From: JAKAFX01 sp049965715
Lineage (GTDB): Archaea; Thermoplasmatota; Thermoplasmata; Thermoplasmatales; Thermoplasmataceae
DNA length: 64,000 nt
Assembly (NCBI GenBank): GCA_049965715.1
Contig: JBMFWA010000007.1
Location: forward strand, 1-64,000
Direction: 5' to 3'
Positions 8,340 to 16,567 of this stretch are shown piece after piece (the stretch's first letter is position 1; each line of letters starts with the position of its first letter). Made by a program: the position numbers and the translations under genes. The notes below the pieces were generated by a model. That model searched no databases. It was given only the letters and a program-made list of their open reading frames with translations, and had not been told where the DNA came from.

Positions 8340-9299
8340 ATGGAAGTAAGAAAAATTGGCGTGGTAGGGGCAGGAACCATGGGATCAGCTATCGCTGAGG
8401 TAATGGCATATAACGGCTACGAGGTGGTTCTGAAGGATGTGAGCTTGGAACTAGTGAACAAGGGGCTGAAGAGGATAGGAAACATACTGGACGAACTGGT
8501 TTCATTCAACTCAAAGAAGGCGCAGAAGGAGATTGACAGAATCGAGAAGATGGGAGTTAAACTTACAGACGACCAGAAAATGCAAATATCCAGGAAACTT
8601 GCCCCGGAATTCACGGAAAAGGAAAGGGACAGGGTTCTCTCTAAGATCAGGGGAACTGCTAATTTCGAAGATTTCAGGGATGTGGATTTTGTCATAGAGG
8701 CGGCATTCGAAAAGATGGAAATCAAGAGGCAGATAATTTCAGAACTGTCTTCTGTGCTAAGAGAAGAAACAATAGTGGCTTCCAATACGTCATCATTGAG
8801 CGTAACAGCTCTCGCGACGGCTTACAGACATCCTGAAAAAGTGATAGTGACTCATTTCTTCAATCCGCCATATACCCTGCCGCTTGTTGAGATTGTACCG
8901 GCAATACAGACGTCCGGCGATGTGATATCGCAGGCGGTAAGCCTCCTGGGATCAATGAAAAATCACAGATCCAAGATGATGCCCATTAGAGTGAATGAAG
9001 TGCCGGGATTCGTGGTAAACAGGATACTTGTTCCGGTTATGAACGAGGCATGTCAGATACTTGAGGAAGGGATAGCAGAAGCGCACGATATAGATAACGC
9101 AATGAAGGCAGGCGCAGGTTTTCCCATGGGGCCGCTTGAGCTTTCCGACATGGTGGGGCTGGATATTGTAAAGGATGTTATGGACGTTCTCTTCAGGGAA
9201 TATGGTGACCAGAAATACAGGCCGTCACTTCTGCTAAAGAGACTGGTCGATGCTGGAAAACTTGGCAGAAAGAGCGGGGAAGGATTCTATAAATATTAG
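8340..9299 (+). CDS. 3-hydroxyacyl-CoA dehydrogenase
   Basis: An NAD-dependent enzyme oxidising (S)-3-hydroxyacyl-CoA to 3-ketoacyl-CoA in fatty-acid beta-oxidation or related pathways. The 319 residues are the stand-alone dehydrogenase without an enoyl-CoA hydratase part. Features are a Rossmann GVVGAGTMGSAIAE at residues 8-21, the VIEAAFE segment, a catalytic-His motif VIVTHFFNPP followed by LVEIVPA, and a C-terminal GFVVNRIL and GPLELSDMVGLD domain. An insertion of charged residues (about 55-95) is longer than in many bacterial homologues. No other beta-oxidation gene is adjacent. The gene overlaps the next, convergent gene by 4 bases. Confidence 0.9.
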   Translation: MEVRKIGVVGAGTMGSAIAEVMAYNGYEVVLKDVSLELVNKGLKRIGNILDELVSFNSKKAQKEIDRIEKMGVKLTDDQKMQISRKLAPEFTEKERDRVLSKIRGTANFEDFRDVDFVIEAAFEKMEIKRQIISELSSVLREETIVASNTSSLSVTALATAYRHPEKVIVTHFFNPPYTLPLVEIVPAIQTSGDVISQAVSLLGSMKNHRSKMMPIRVNEVPGFVVNRILVPVMNEACQILEEGIAEAHDIDNAMKAGAGFPMGPLELSDMVGLDIVKDVMDVLFREYGDQKYRPSLLLKRLVDAGKLGRKSGEGFYKY

Positions 9300-9574
9300 T
9301 TCTCCTTAGTCTTTCCCTTGTTCAGGAGCACAACTGTGGGCTCCACCACGTATTTCGCCTTTGAAACTCGAGTGATTGAAAAGAGGGCAGTCTTCTTCCC
9401 GGTTCTATCAAAGAATTTTGTGATCTCTTTCATCATGGTTTTATTTACTGAAAGTTCAATGTAGATTGGATTTCCCATGTGGTACCATGTTGCAATAATA
9501 GTGCCGCCCTCAACATAATCCAGGTCTTCACGGTCAATCTCCAAGTCAAATCTTTGACCTATCCCAATTTTCAA
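9296..9574 (-). CDS. Conserved-looking hypothetical protein, 92 aa
   Basis: I do not recognise this protein. It is 92 residues, predicted to be mostly beta strands (GTIIATWYHMG, PIYIELSVNKT, FSITRV, YVVEPTVVLL), with no cysteine, no membrane segment and a charged C-terminus. The start is a TTG with a GGTGA six bases before it, so it is well supported as translated. It ends inside the last codon of the convergent dehydrogenase gene. Confidence 0.6.
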   Translation of the reverse strand: MKIGIGQRFDLEIDREDLDYVEGGTIIATWYHMGNPIYIELSVNKTMMKEITKFFDRTGKKTALFSITRVSKAKYVVEPTVVLLNKGKTKEN

Positions 9575-9685
9575 TATTTTTCACCGACAGCATTAGAGTA
9601 ATGAATTCTATATAATCCTTTTTAGACCGAAAGCAATTTTTAAAAAGGGTTTTGATGAAATTCCAACAAAATGTCACCATAAGAA

Positions 9686-10132
9686 TTATAGTTCTTCGAG
9701 AAGCTTTATATCGAGAAGTTTTTCCAGTTTCCGGGCAGTTTTTATGTCCGGGCTCATGGCGCCGCGCTCTATATTCGAAAGAACGTTTTTCTTCTCCATG
9801 ATCTTCTTGGCAAGATCATCCTGGGTCCAGGAGAGCTTTTCCCGGGCCTCCTTTATTATCTCGGCAAATCCCTCCACCAGGTAAAGATTCTCTATATCAT
9901 CCTTTTTTGCAGGGGGTTTCCTCGGGGCGGATTTCACCACGTGCTGTATTTCCCTCCTGGTAGGTACAAAGACCTGCTCTCTTGATGGTGGCCTTACCAC
10001 AACGGGTTTTTTTGATTCTACAGGGACACCAAATTTTGCACAGTCATCACACACCTCAAGAATAGCGCCGTCAATCCTGATCTTGTTAGATTTCTGAATT
10101 TTTTTCCCGCACATTTCACATTCTGCAACCAT
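9686..10132 (-). CDS. Multiprotein bridging factor aMBF1 (zinc ribbon plus HTH)
   Basis: Archaeal MBF1 homologue linked to transcription and to the ribosome. The 148-residue protein has an N-terminal zinc ribbon (CEMCGKKI ... CDDCAKFG, residues 5-32), a basic proline-rich linker with KKPVVVRPPS, and a C-terminal Cro/CI-type helix-turn-helix with REKLSWTQDDLAKKI and LSNIERGAMSPD. This domain order is the standard aMBF1 order. It stands alone between two convergent or divergent genes. Confidence 0.92.
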   Translation of the reverse strand: MVAECEMCGKKIQKSNKIRIDGAILEVCDDCAKFGVPVESKKPVVVRPPSREQVFVPTRREIQHVVKSAPRKPPAKKDDIENLYLVEGFAEIIKEAREKLSWTQDDLAKKIMEKKNVLSNIERGAMSPDIKTARKLEKLLDIKLLEEL

Positions 10133-10279
10133 GATTTTATGTTATTGAATTCTAATATTATTCTTTTGCCAATGGCACTGTCCACAACTGGACGTGTGCA
10201 GGTATCGTCTTGATTTACACAATGATGCACCGGGACGAGCAATAAATAAATCAATACACATCCAATACTGATACAGCAA

Positions 10280-10930
10280 ATGACAAAGATAGAAATTCCG
10301 AAGTCTGTAACTATCAGAAACGGTCGTCTATATACTATTTCTGTTGACAGCAACAGCGTTTATGGCGAGGACGTTCTGAAGATGGACGGCAAATTTTACA
10401 GGGAATGGGAGCCCAAGAGGAGCAAGATATCTGCAGCGCTGAAGAACGGTCTGAGGCATTTCCCCTTCAATTACGATACCAATCTTCTGTACCTGGGAGC
10501 ATCATCAGGAACCACAGTCAGTCATCTTTCTGACATTATTGTGAATGGAAGAATTTACGCCATTGAACTTTCATATGATCCATTCCTGAAATTAATGAGG
10601 CTGGCGGAAAGAAGGAAGAATATCTATCCCATACTTGAGGATGCCAATCTCATCGAAAAATACTCTTTTTTTGTCGAGAAAGTGGGCACCCTCTATCAGG
10701 ATATTTCCCAGAGAAACCAGATACAGATTTTCAACAGTACCGTTGAGTATTTCCATGAAATCAAGGAAGCACTTCTTGTGATGAAGATAAGATCAATTAC
10801 CTCCAGGGGAAGCGATACAGAGATACTGAAAAAGTCAATTTCTGAAATAAATGCGTTCAGCGTAAAGCAGATTGTGGATCTGAAGCCGTACAGTGTAGGA
10901 AACTATATGTTATATCTGGAGAGATCATAA
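10280..10930 (+). CDS. flpA: Fibrillarin-like rRNA/tRNA 2'-O-methyltransferase
   Basis: The SAM-dependent methyltransferase subunit of C/D-box sRNPs, which 2'-O-methylates rRNA and tRNA. The 216 residues have the fibrillarin pattern: YREWEPKRSKISAAL, then the SAM motif LLYLGASSGTTVSHLSD, YAIELSYDP, and the VGTLYQDISQRNQ segment that contacts Nop5, followed by LVMKIRSIT. In many archaea nop5 lies directly upstream; here the upstream neighbour is divergent aMBF1, so Nop5 must be encoded elsewhere. The ATG at 10280 has no clear Shine-Dalgarno. Confidence 0.93.
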   Translation: MTKIEIPKSVTIRNGRLYTISVDSNSVYGEDVLKMDGKFYREWEPKRSKISAALKNGLRHFPFNYDTNLLYLGASSGTTVSHLSDIIVNGRIYAIELSYDPFLKLMRLAERRKNIYPILEDANLIEKYSFFVEKVGTLYQDISQRNQIQIFNSTVEYFHEIKEALLVMKIRSITSRGSDTEILKKSISEINAFSVKQIVDLKPYSVGNYMLYLERS

Positions 10931-10977
10931 CACTGGAGTGCAGGATCACCCCGGTCGACCACAGAGGTTTGAAATAA

Positions 10978-11439
10978 ATGACACTGCCTGAAAGTTTTCA
11001 AATGTTCCTTATGGAGTCGAAGCAGCACACCTATGCTTCAGGCAACGGGATTACTGATCCAATATTTCCTGATTCGGTGCAGCTGGAGTTCTCTAAAGGT
11101 GATTTACTCTACAGGGACATATACTTCGGATCAAGTCATTTCGTTGGACAGGAAACTGTTTTCCTGAAGAACACACCTATATGGTCCATGGCGTATTCTG
11201 GAGGACTAATAAAATCAGGCACAGACAAGGACCAAGTTTATATGTTTCTTCGCGAGGCACTCATGCATCCAAACGCGGAGCTGCCAATAAGGGGTCCGGA
11301 TCGCCATCAGAGAGGAGATCTGGAATACGAGAATCTCATAACCGGTACCATGGAGATGTTCCATGGGTTCGAAAGGATTCTGAAGAACAGGGTAACAATT
11401 TACCTGCTGCATTACAGCGGTGGATCGATTATTCCTTAA
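10978..11439 (+). CDS. DUF5680 domain protein
   Basis: A 153-residue soluble protein of the DUF5680 type. The pattern includes an N-terminal FLMESKQHTYASGNG, then YRDIYFGSSHFVGQETVF, PIWSMAYSGG and a C-terminal RVTIYLLHYSGG. Members are small alpha/beta proteins of unknown function, sometimes fused to helix-turn-helix domains in bacteria. A GAGGT precedes the ATG by about 9 bases. It follows flpA by 47 bases and could be cotranscribed with it and the cupin gene, without an obvious functional link. Confidence 0.7.
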   Translation: MTLPESFQMFLMESKQHTYASGNGITDPIFPDSVQLEFSKGDLLYRDIYFGSSHFVGQETVFLKNTPIWSMAYSGGLIKSGTDKDQVYMFLREALMHPNAELPIRGPDRHQRGDLEYENLITGTMEMFHGFERILKNRVTIYLLHYSGGSIIP

Positions 11440-11519
11440 GCTCGCAAGACCATAAATTCGCAGGAGAAAGAATCTCATGTTCATGACAACCGTTAATTAA
11501 ATGATAGTCATGGGAAAGC

Positions 11520-11882
11520 ATGGAAAAAGTGGTCAGCGGTTTTGTGAAGTCATACAGGGATGTCAAAGAGTTGCCAATGGATGGTGGTGCCAGAATCAGG
11601 TGGGCAATAACACACAGGGAAGGAGCAGAAAATTTCTCAATGAGGCTTATAAGTGTGGACAGGGATAGAGAAACACCTGCACACAGTCACGATTACGAGC
11701 ATGAAATGTACATAATCTCAGGAAAGGGGAAGGCTACAATCGGAAAGGAGGAGCATGACCTCAATTCCGGGGATTTCGTCTTCATTCCTCCCAACGTATT
11801 TCACAGGATTCATGCCAGTGAGGACATGAAGCTGATATGCGTTGTACCAATTAAGGCGGCGAAGCAGATACTGGGAGAATGA
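11520..11882 (+). CDS. Single-domain cupin protein
   Basis: A 120-residue beta-barrel cupin. Cupin motif 1 is PAHSHDYEHEMYIISGKG, giving the metal ligands His, His and Glu, and motif 2 is LNSGDFVFIPPNVFHRI with the final histidine. The metal set is complete, so it could bind Fe, Mn or Zn. Small single-cupin proteins act as sensors, isomerases or dioxygenases, and the substrate cannot be told. The gene ends 7 bases before the convergent GNAT gene. Confidence 0.85.
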   Translation: MEKVVSGFVKSYRDVKELPMDGGARIRWAITHREGAENFSMRLISVDRDRETPAHSHDYEHEMYIISGKGKATIGKEEHDLNSGDFVFIPPNVFHRIHASEDMKLICVVPIKAAKQILGE

Positions 11883-11889
11883 ATAAGCC

Positions 11890-12378
11890 TCAGCTTATTT
11901 CCTTCCCGTATACGTTCAGTATCCCCCTGAATCCAGATTTCTTGTAGAAATTCAGACCAATCAGGTTGAGCGCAGGGAATTCTGCGGTGATCATCTTTAT
12001 ACCGTTTTTGGAGGCCCTGTCTGTTATATCTGTTAATATTTTCTTTCCCAGGCCATTCCTCCTGAACTCAGGCATTATGTAGAAATCAGTTATTCTCAAT
12101 TCCGACTTGGGCTGATAGAATATCCTGTCGACTATATCAGCTTTGATGAATCCGCCGACTTTTCCATTGATTTCTGCGACTGTTATTATGCTCTTTTCAC
12201 TTTTTATCATCTTGTTTGTGTAATCCAGTGCTTTTTTATCAAGATCGTCGACGACTTTGAACTGGGTTTCAAATTCCTCATTGAGCTTCTTCAGTCTGGC
12301 CATCATTTTTGCAATATCCTCTGCATCTCCCGCTTCGGCTTCCCTTATCAAAATCTTTTTGTTCACCATCTTACTCAT
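11890..12378 (-). CDS. GNAT family N-acetyltransferase
   Basis: A 162-residue acetyl-CoA-dependent acetyltransferase. The GNAT core is visible: an N-terminal IREAEAGDAEDIAKMM, ITVAEINGKVGGF, the acetyl-CoA loop FRRNGLGKKILTDI preceded by ITDFYIMPE, and a C-terminal ALNLIGLNFYKKSGFRG. The substrate is unknown. It overlaps the end of the malic enzyme gene by 8 bases and is probably translationally coupled to it. Confidence 0.85.
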   Translation of the reverse strand: MSKMVNKKILIREAEAGDAEDIAKMMARLKKLNEEFETQFKVVDDLDKKALDYTNKMIKSEKSIITVAEINGKVGGFIKADIVDRIFYQPKSELRITDFYIMPEFRRNGLGKKILTDITDRASKNGIKMITAEFPALNLIGLNFYKKSGFRGILNVYGKEIS

Positions 12379-13696
12379 CCATCCTCTCTATCAAACCTTT
12401 ACCCAAAATTTCTCCATATATTTTCCTGTTGAAATCTATTATCTCCTTCGCATTGTTATAGAACCATTCCTTGGAATTGTTTCTCCTTGCAAGACCAAGC
12501 TGCGATGTCTTGTATGCAACTGCCGCCGCAACTCTTGGATACAGGTCGTACTGATCCATTCTTGGAATTATCATTTCCTCTACCGGATTCTCAACAAAGT
12601 CCGCTATCTCCTCGGAAGCAGTGACCATGACGTCAAAGTTGACGCCCTTCGCTCTTGCATCAAGAACGCCCCTGAAGAGTGATGGAAAAACAAGGCTGTT
12701 GTTGATCTGGTTCGGGAAATCACTTCTCCCGGTCGCAACAATTCTGGCACCTGCGGCCTTTGCATCATCAGGCCATATCTCAGGCGATGGATTGGCAAGT
12801 GCAAAGACAATTGGATCTGAATTCATGGTTTTTATCCACTCCTTCCTGATGAAACCCGGCTGCGACTTTGCTGCGGAGATAATCACATCAGCACCATTTA
12901 TTGAGTTCTCAATACCTCCCTTGATCCTGTCACGGTTGGATTCCATTGCGAATTTGTATTTCCATGGGTTGTTAATCATGAGCTTATCCATGTCTTCCCT
13001 TTCCGGCTCCAGTACTCCAAGGTGATCAGCTATGATCACGTTTCCTGTATTAAAGCCGGCCGCCTTGAGCAGGTATGCAGTGGCAAGATTGGCAGCGCCT
13101 GAACCTATCAGGGCAATTCTGACATCTCCTTTCTTTTTGCCCACGATCCTCAGTGCGTTGATAAGACCAGCAAGCGTTATGGACGCTGTTCCAAGCTGAT
13201 CGTCATGCCATACTGGTATGTTCATGGTTTTCTGAAGTTCATCAAGTATGAAGAAACACTTCGGTGACTCTATGTCTTCAAGGTTGATCGCGCCAAAGGA
13301 CGGTTCCAGGGATCTGACAACTGAATTGAAATGTTCTCTTGAATCAGTCTTTACTGGCAGGGGAATTGCGTTTATTCCTCCAAGATAGTTGAATATGAGC
13401 GCCTTTCCCTCCATCACGGGCATCGCAGCTTCAGGGCCTATGTTACCAAGCCCAAGTACCCTTGTCCCGTCAGTAACGATTGCCACGCTGTTCCATCTGC
13501 CTGTGAGTTCAAAAGAGAGGTCACGATCTTCCTTTATCTTTTCTGAAACAGCGGCTACGCCAGGCGTGTACCATATGGAAAAGTCCCCAAGCTTATTGAT
13601 CGGGACCTTTGGCATGGTGTTTATCTTACCCCTGTACTTCTGTGAATATTTTATAGCCAACCTATTGAAATTGGCAGTCCTTTCCTCATCGTTCAT
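12371..13696 (-). CDS. Malic enzyme (oxaloacetate-decarboxylating)
   Basis: Converts malate to pyruvate and CO2 with reduction of NAD or NADP, linking the citric acid cycle with gluconeogenesis. The 441 residues carry the family's N-terminal SIWYTPGVAAVSEKI, VTDGTRVLGLGNIGPEAAMPVMEGK with the catalytic lysine region, the metal-binding IPVWHDDQLGTA segment and a Rossmann IALIGSGAANLA. It is the short bacterial/archaeal form without the phosphotransacetylase-like C-terminal domain. NAD or NADP preference cannot be read with confidence. The GNAT gene follows with an 8-base overlap. Confidence 0.93.
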   Translation of the reverse strand: MNDEERTANFNRLAIKYSQKYRGKINTMPKVPINKLGDFSIWYTPGVAAVSEKIKEDRDLSFELTGRWNSVAIVTDGTRVLGLGNIGPEAAMPVMEGKALIFNYLGGINAIPLPVKTDSREHFNSVVRSLEPSFGAINLEDIESPKCFFILDELQKTMNIPVWHDDQLGTASITLAGLINALRIVGKKKGDVRIALIGSGAANLATAYLLKAAGFNTGNVIIADHLGVLEPEREDMDKLMINNPWKYKFAMESNRDRIKGGIENSINGADVIISAAKSQPGFIRKEWIKTMNSDPIVFALANPSPEIWPDDAKAAGARIVATGRSDFPNQINNSLVFPSLFRGVLDARAKGVNFDVMVTASEEIADFVENPVEEMIIPRMDQYDLYPRVAAAVAYKTSQLGLARRNNSKEWFYNNAKEIIDFNRKIYGEILGKGLIERMDE

Positions 13697-13808
13697 AATA
13701 TCAGGTATTTAAAGAATGACCGCGACCCTAATTAAGGATGCCGCTAACCATTTGCCTGTAAAATATTCAAAAGTTTGACTTTATATATGATAAATAAAAT
13801 ATCTCCTC

Positions 13809-14744
13809 ATGGAACTTAACAACATAAAGCTGGACTGGAATATCATTCTTGAACCCTACATCTCATACCTGGAAAAGGAATACAAATCCACAAGTGTAAG
13901 AGAAAAAATGCAACCAATCATAGGCAGGTTGATGGAAAACAGGATCAAGTCCAGAGTCGTGATATCCGGAGGCAAAGTGGCCTGCTACGGGTTTTTTATG
14001 GAACCTGAAATGTTTTCAGACAGAGTATACGGAAATATCGGATTTGTATCCGCAGAAACGTGGTCGGTACAGAGACTTGATACTGTATTATCATGGATTG
14101 TAACCGAGTCAGAACACATGGGAAAGATCCCGTTTATACAGGACATTTTCAATCGGGGGCCAGAGGCGGACGATTTTCTCGGATCAAAGGGATTCCGTAA
14201 ACTGGAAAGGGTGAAGATGGAACTTGATCTGGGCACATTTAATCAGATTCCGAAGGAGATTGCAGGTGATTTTATTTTCTCGGGTCTTGAAGATATAGAT
14301 ATAACAGAATTTTCAGATGCCGAATATCTGTCTTATCGGGATACCCCGGACAGCGTAATGTTCGGAACCAGGAGGGATGAAAGGTTAAAACTTACGGGCG
14401 CCCTTTTTACAGAGGATCTGTATGGAAAGGTTGACTACTCATCATCGTTGTTATGCAGGAAGGGTGGAGATCTGGCGGGTGCCATCGTTGTTGCAGAATC
14501 GAGCGATGAAGCCGGGAAAACAGGCGGTTTTATTCTTACGATCTTCGTAAAACCCAACTACAGGAAAACGGGCCTGGGTAAAGCATTGCTGTTAAAGTCG
14601 TTGAATGAGATGAAGCAGAGCGGTAAAAACTCAGCAATTCTGTGGGTCACCGAATCAAACGAGGCAAAGGTTATGTACGAAAATGTTGGCTTCAGAAAGT
14701 CAGAAACAATGAAGGAGGTACTCTACTTCAAAAATGTAGTATGA
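13809..14744 (+). CDS. Tandem GNAT-type acetyltransferase, 311 aa
   Basis: Two GNAT-like halves appear to be present. The N-terminal half (about 1-150) is degenerate, with GGKVACYGFF and FLGSKGFRKLERVKMEL. The C-terminal half (about 200-311) has a full acetyl-CoA loop, LTIFVKPNYRKTGLGKALL, followed by LWVTESNEAKVMYENVGFRK. Double-GNAT proteins include mycothiol synthase-like enzymes and Eis-like proteins; no specific substrate is indicated. An AT-rich promoter region precedes the ATG, and there is no Shine-Dalgarno. Confidence 0.75.
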   Translation: MELNNIKLDWNIILEPYISYLEKEYKSTSVREKMQPIIGRLMENRIKSRVVISGGKVACYGFFMEPEMFSDRVYGNIGFVSAETWSVQRLDTVLSWIVTESEHMGKIPFIQDIFNRGPEADDFLGSKGFRKLERVKMELDLGTFNQIPKEIAGDFIFSGLEDIDITEFSDAEYLSYRDTPDSVMFGTRRDERLKLTGALFTEDLYGKVDYSSSLLCRKGGDLAGAIVVAESSDEAGKTGGFILTIFVKPNYRKTGLGKALLLKSLNEMKQSGKNSAILWVTESNEAKVMYENVGFRKSETMKEVLYFKNVV

Positions 14745-14757
14745 CTTTTACCGGTAT

Positions 14758-15705
14758 TCATAATAAAAGTTCGCTTTGTAGCCATTTAGCGGCAGTCTCA
14801 CCAATCATCGCGTCATATTTTGATTTCATCTGCTCGAGAATTTCCAGTGTTATGTGATCTCCGAGAACCCATTCACTGTCAGAGAGATTCAGAATATTCA
14901 ATGATTTAAGCTGTTCGATTGCAGTTCCTGTCGAAATCTGTCTTGGCAGTTTTCTGCTGTTTCTTGATTTAAGGTTATACATTACCGTCCTCAAGTTCCT
15001 TGAAACTGTGAAAGGAACATAATCCTCTGATTGTTCAAGATTCCGAAAGCTTTTTTTCAAACCCTCAAGAATGCTACCTCTGTCTAAATCTGAGTCTGGA
15101 ACACACTGTGACGACGGAACCAGATAGGAGACAGAACCTGTTGCACCATTTTGTGAGCAGTTAATCAAAAACAAATTCCTGCATTCCTTTGAGATCTGTA
15201 GTTCTCTGCACACACATATGAAATCAGGAATTTGTGCAGGTTCTATAAGGTCCATCATGTATTTAGGCATAAAATCATCAGGAATCTCAGCTCCGTTCTT
15301 AATGGCGAAAATCGCCTCATCGGTTCTCACCGGCATTTTATGGACTTCAAAATCATCTCTCACAATCATGTCTAGCAATAGCCTGAATGAGTCCTCAATT
15401 CCGATGCGTCCAGTCAATTTAATATGTTTTTCATGATGTTTAATTCTGGGCTCCGCGATGGTATCCATGTTATTGAAATCAAGATTGAAGCCGGATACAG
15501 AAGCTGTGATTCTTATACCAAATTCCTTCAGTTTATCGGTCAGGAATTCAATATCTGAGGGCCCTCCATTCATTCGCAGATTCTCCAAGGAATACGGTGC
15601 ACATACAGGTGAAATTTCTCCATACAGTCCATTTATCCCAGAGTCACCGAGCTTTGCCATACTGATGACATAATTAATTGAATTCTCAATTTCCGAAGCT
15701 GTCAT
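14758..15705 (-). CDS. Hypothetical protein, 315 aa, orphan
   Basis: I do not recognise this protein. It has no membrane segment and no known motif. Five cysteines are scattered through the chain, two of them in an FICVCREL stretch. The C-terminal 60 residues are helical and contain an LNLSDSEW motif (residues 272-279) that recurs near the N-terminus of the divergent neighbour starting at 15808. A TATA-like ATTATAATAAAATGG on the minus strand about 25 bases before the ATG suggests a leaderless promoter. It may function together with the divergent gene, but this is only inferred from arrangement and the shared motif. Confidence 0.6.
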   Translation of the reverse strand: MTASEIENSINYVISMAKLGDSGINGLYGEISPVCAPYSLENLRMNGGPSDIEFLTDKLKEFGIRITASVSGFNLDFNNMDTIAEPRIKHHEKHIKLTGRIGIEDSFRLLLDMIVRDDFEVHKMPVRTDEAIFAIKNGAEIPDDFMPKYMMDLIEPAQIPDFICVCRELQISKECRNLFLINCSQNGATGSVSYLVPSSQCVPDSDLDRGSILEGLKKSFRNLEQSEDYVPFTVSRNLRTVMYNLKSRNSRKLPRQISTGTAIEQLKSLNILNLSDSEWVLGDHITLEILEQMKSKYDAMIGETAAKWLQSELLL

Positions 15706-15807
15706 GTTACAGTGAATACCATTTTATTATAATCATTTTTTGAGAATTATTTCAATCTGAGCAATGCAGGGGGTTTTATGATAATTATCCAGAATTTCAT
15801 ATTTATA

Positions 15808-16515
15808 ATGCCTACAGTGAAAAAAAGAAATTTTTTGAGTCCAACACGTGTCGATAAGATTAAATATGGTATTTCATTGTTAAATCTAAGTGACAGGCAG
15901 TGGTTCATGATGACAGGTGATCGCTTCAATTATTACCTCAAGCTGGTTATAAATGCCAGTATGGACGATTATTCACAGTTGCTCGATTTCATAGGGAATG
16001 ATGAATTGCTGTCTGAGTCAGAGCAGTTTGAGCTGGTTAATCTTATCAAGAGAAGTATGGCATCGCTGAATTCAAGATATAATATTCGCGTGATAAATAC
16101 ATCCACAGGACTTGAGGAAAACCCGCCAATTACAATTGCGGATGATTTTGGTGAAACATCAGTTTTTGAGGGATACGAACAGAAGTATGGGATAACATGG
16201 AGTGTGTATTCCCCCAATATCAAGTATTCAGAAAGCCCTGTCAAGAGGTGGCTGTATAACCAGAGAGTGATGACAATACTTGGTGACCTGCTTGGTGAAA
16301 GCATCAGTGGAAAGAGCCAGGATTACTTCCACACTCCTCCATGGATAATGGGGAAGGGAAACGCTGCTGGAATGAAATATCAGCCATTGCAGGACATAAT
16401 AAACAATGCTATATCTAACCGATTCCTGCCAAGCTGGGAGTATCTTATCATAAGAGGGATACCCAGCGAATTCGTAAATGCTATGAGAGAAGCATCGCCG
16501 GATTTCCCGCAATAG
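15808..16515 (+). CDS. Hypothetical protein, 235 aa, orphan, divergent partner
   Basis: I do not recognise this protein. It is soluble, with an LNLSDRQWFMMTGD segment at residues 25-38 that resembles a motif in the divergently transcribed 14758-15705 gene. The middle (about 40-90) is helical and acidic; the C-terminal half contains YFHTPPWIMGKGNAAG and a glycine-poor helical end. The frame is open to an ATG at 15778, but the ATG at 15808 has a TATA-like TTTATGATAAT about 28 bases upstream and gives a less odd N-terminus. Confidence 0.6.
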   Translation: MPTVKKRNFLSPTRVDKIKYGISLLNLSDRQWFMMTGDRFNYYLKLVINASMDDYSQLLDFIGNDELLSESEQFELVNLIKRSMASLNSRYNIRVINTSTGLEENPPITIADDFGETSVFEGYEQKYGITWSVYSPNIKYSESPVKRWLYNQRVMTILGDLLGESISGKSQDYFHTPPWIMGKGNAAGMKYQPLQDIINNAISNRFLPSWEYLIIRGIPSEFVNAMREASPDFPQ

Positions 16516-16567
16516 ATCATTTTGTTGCCAACAGATTTAAATCCGCGGTCAAATAGAGTAATTCACA

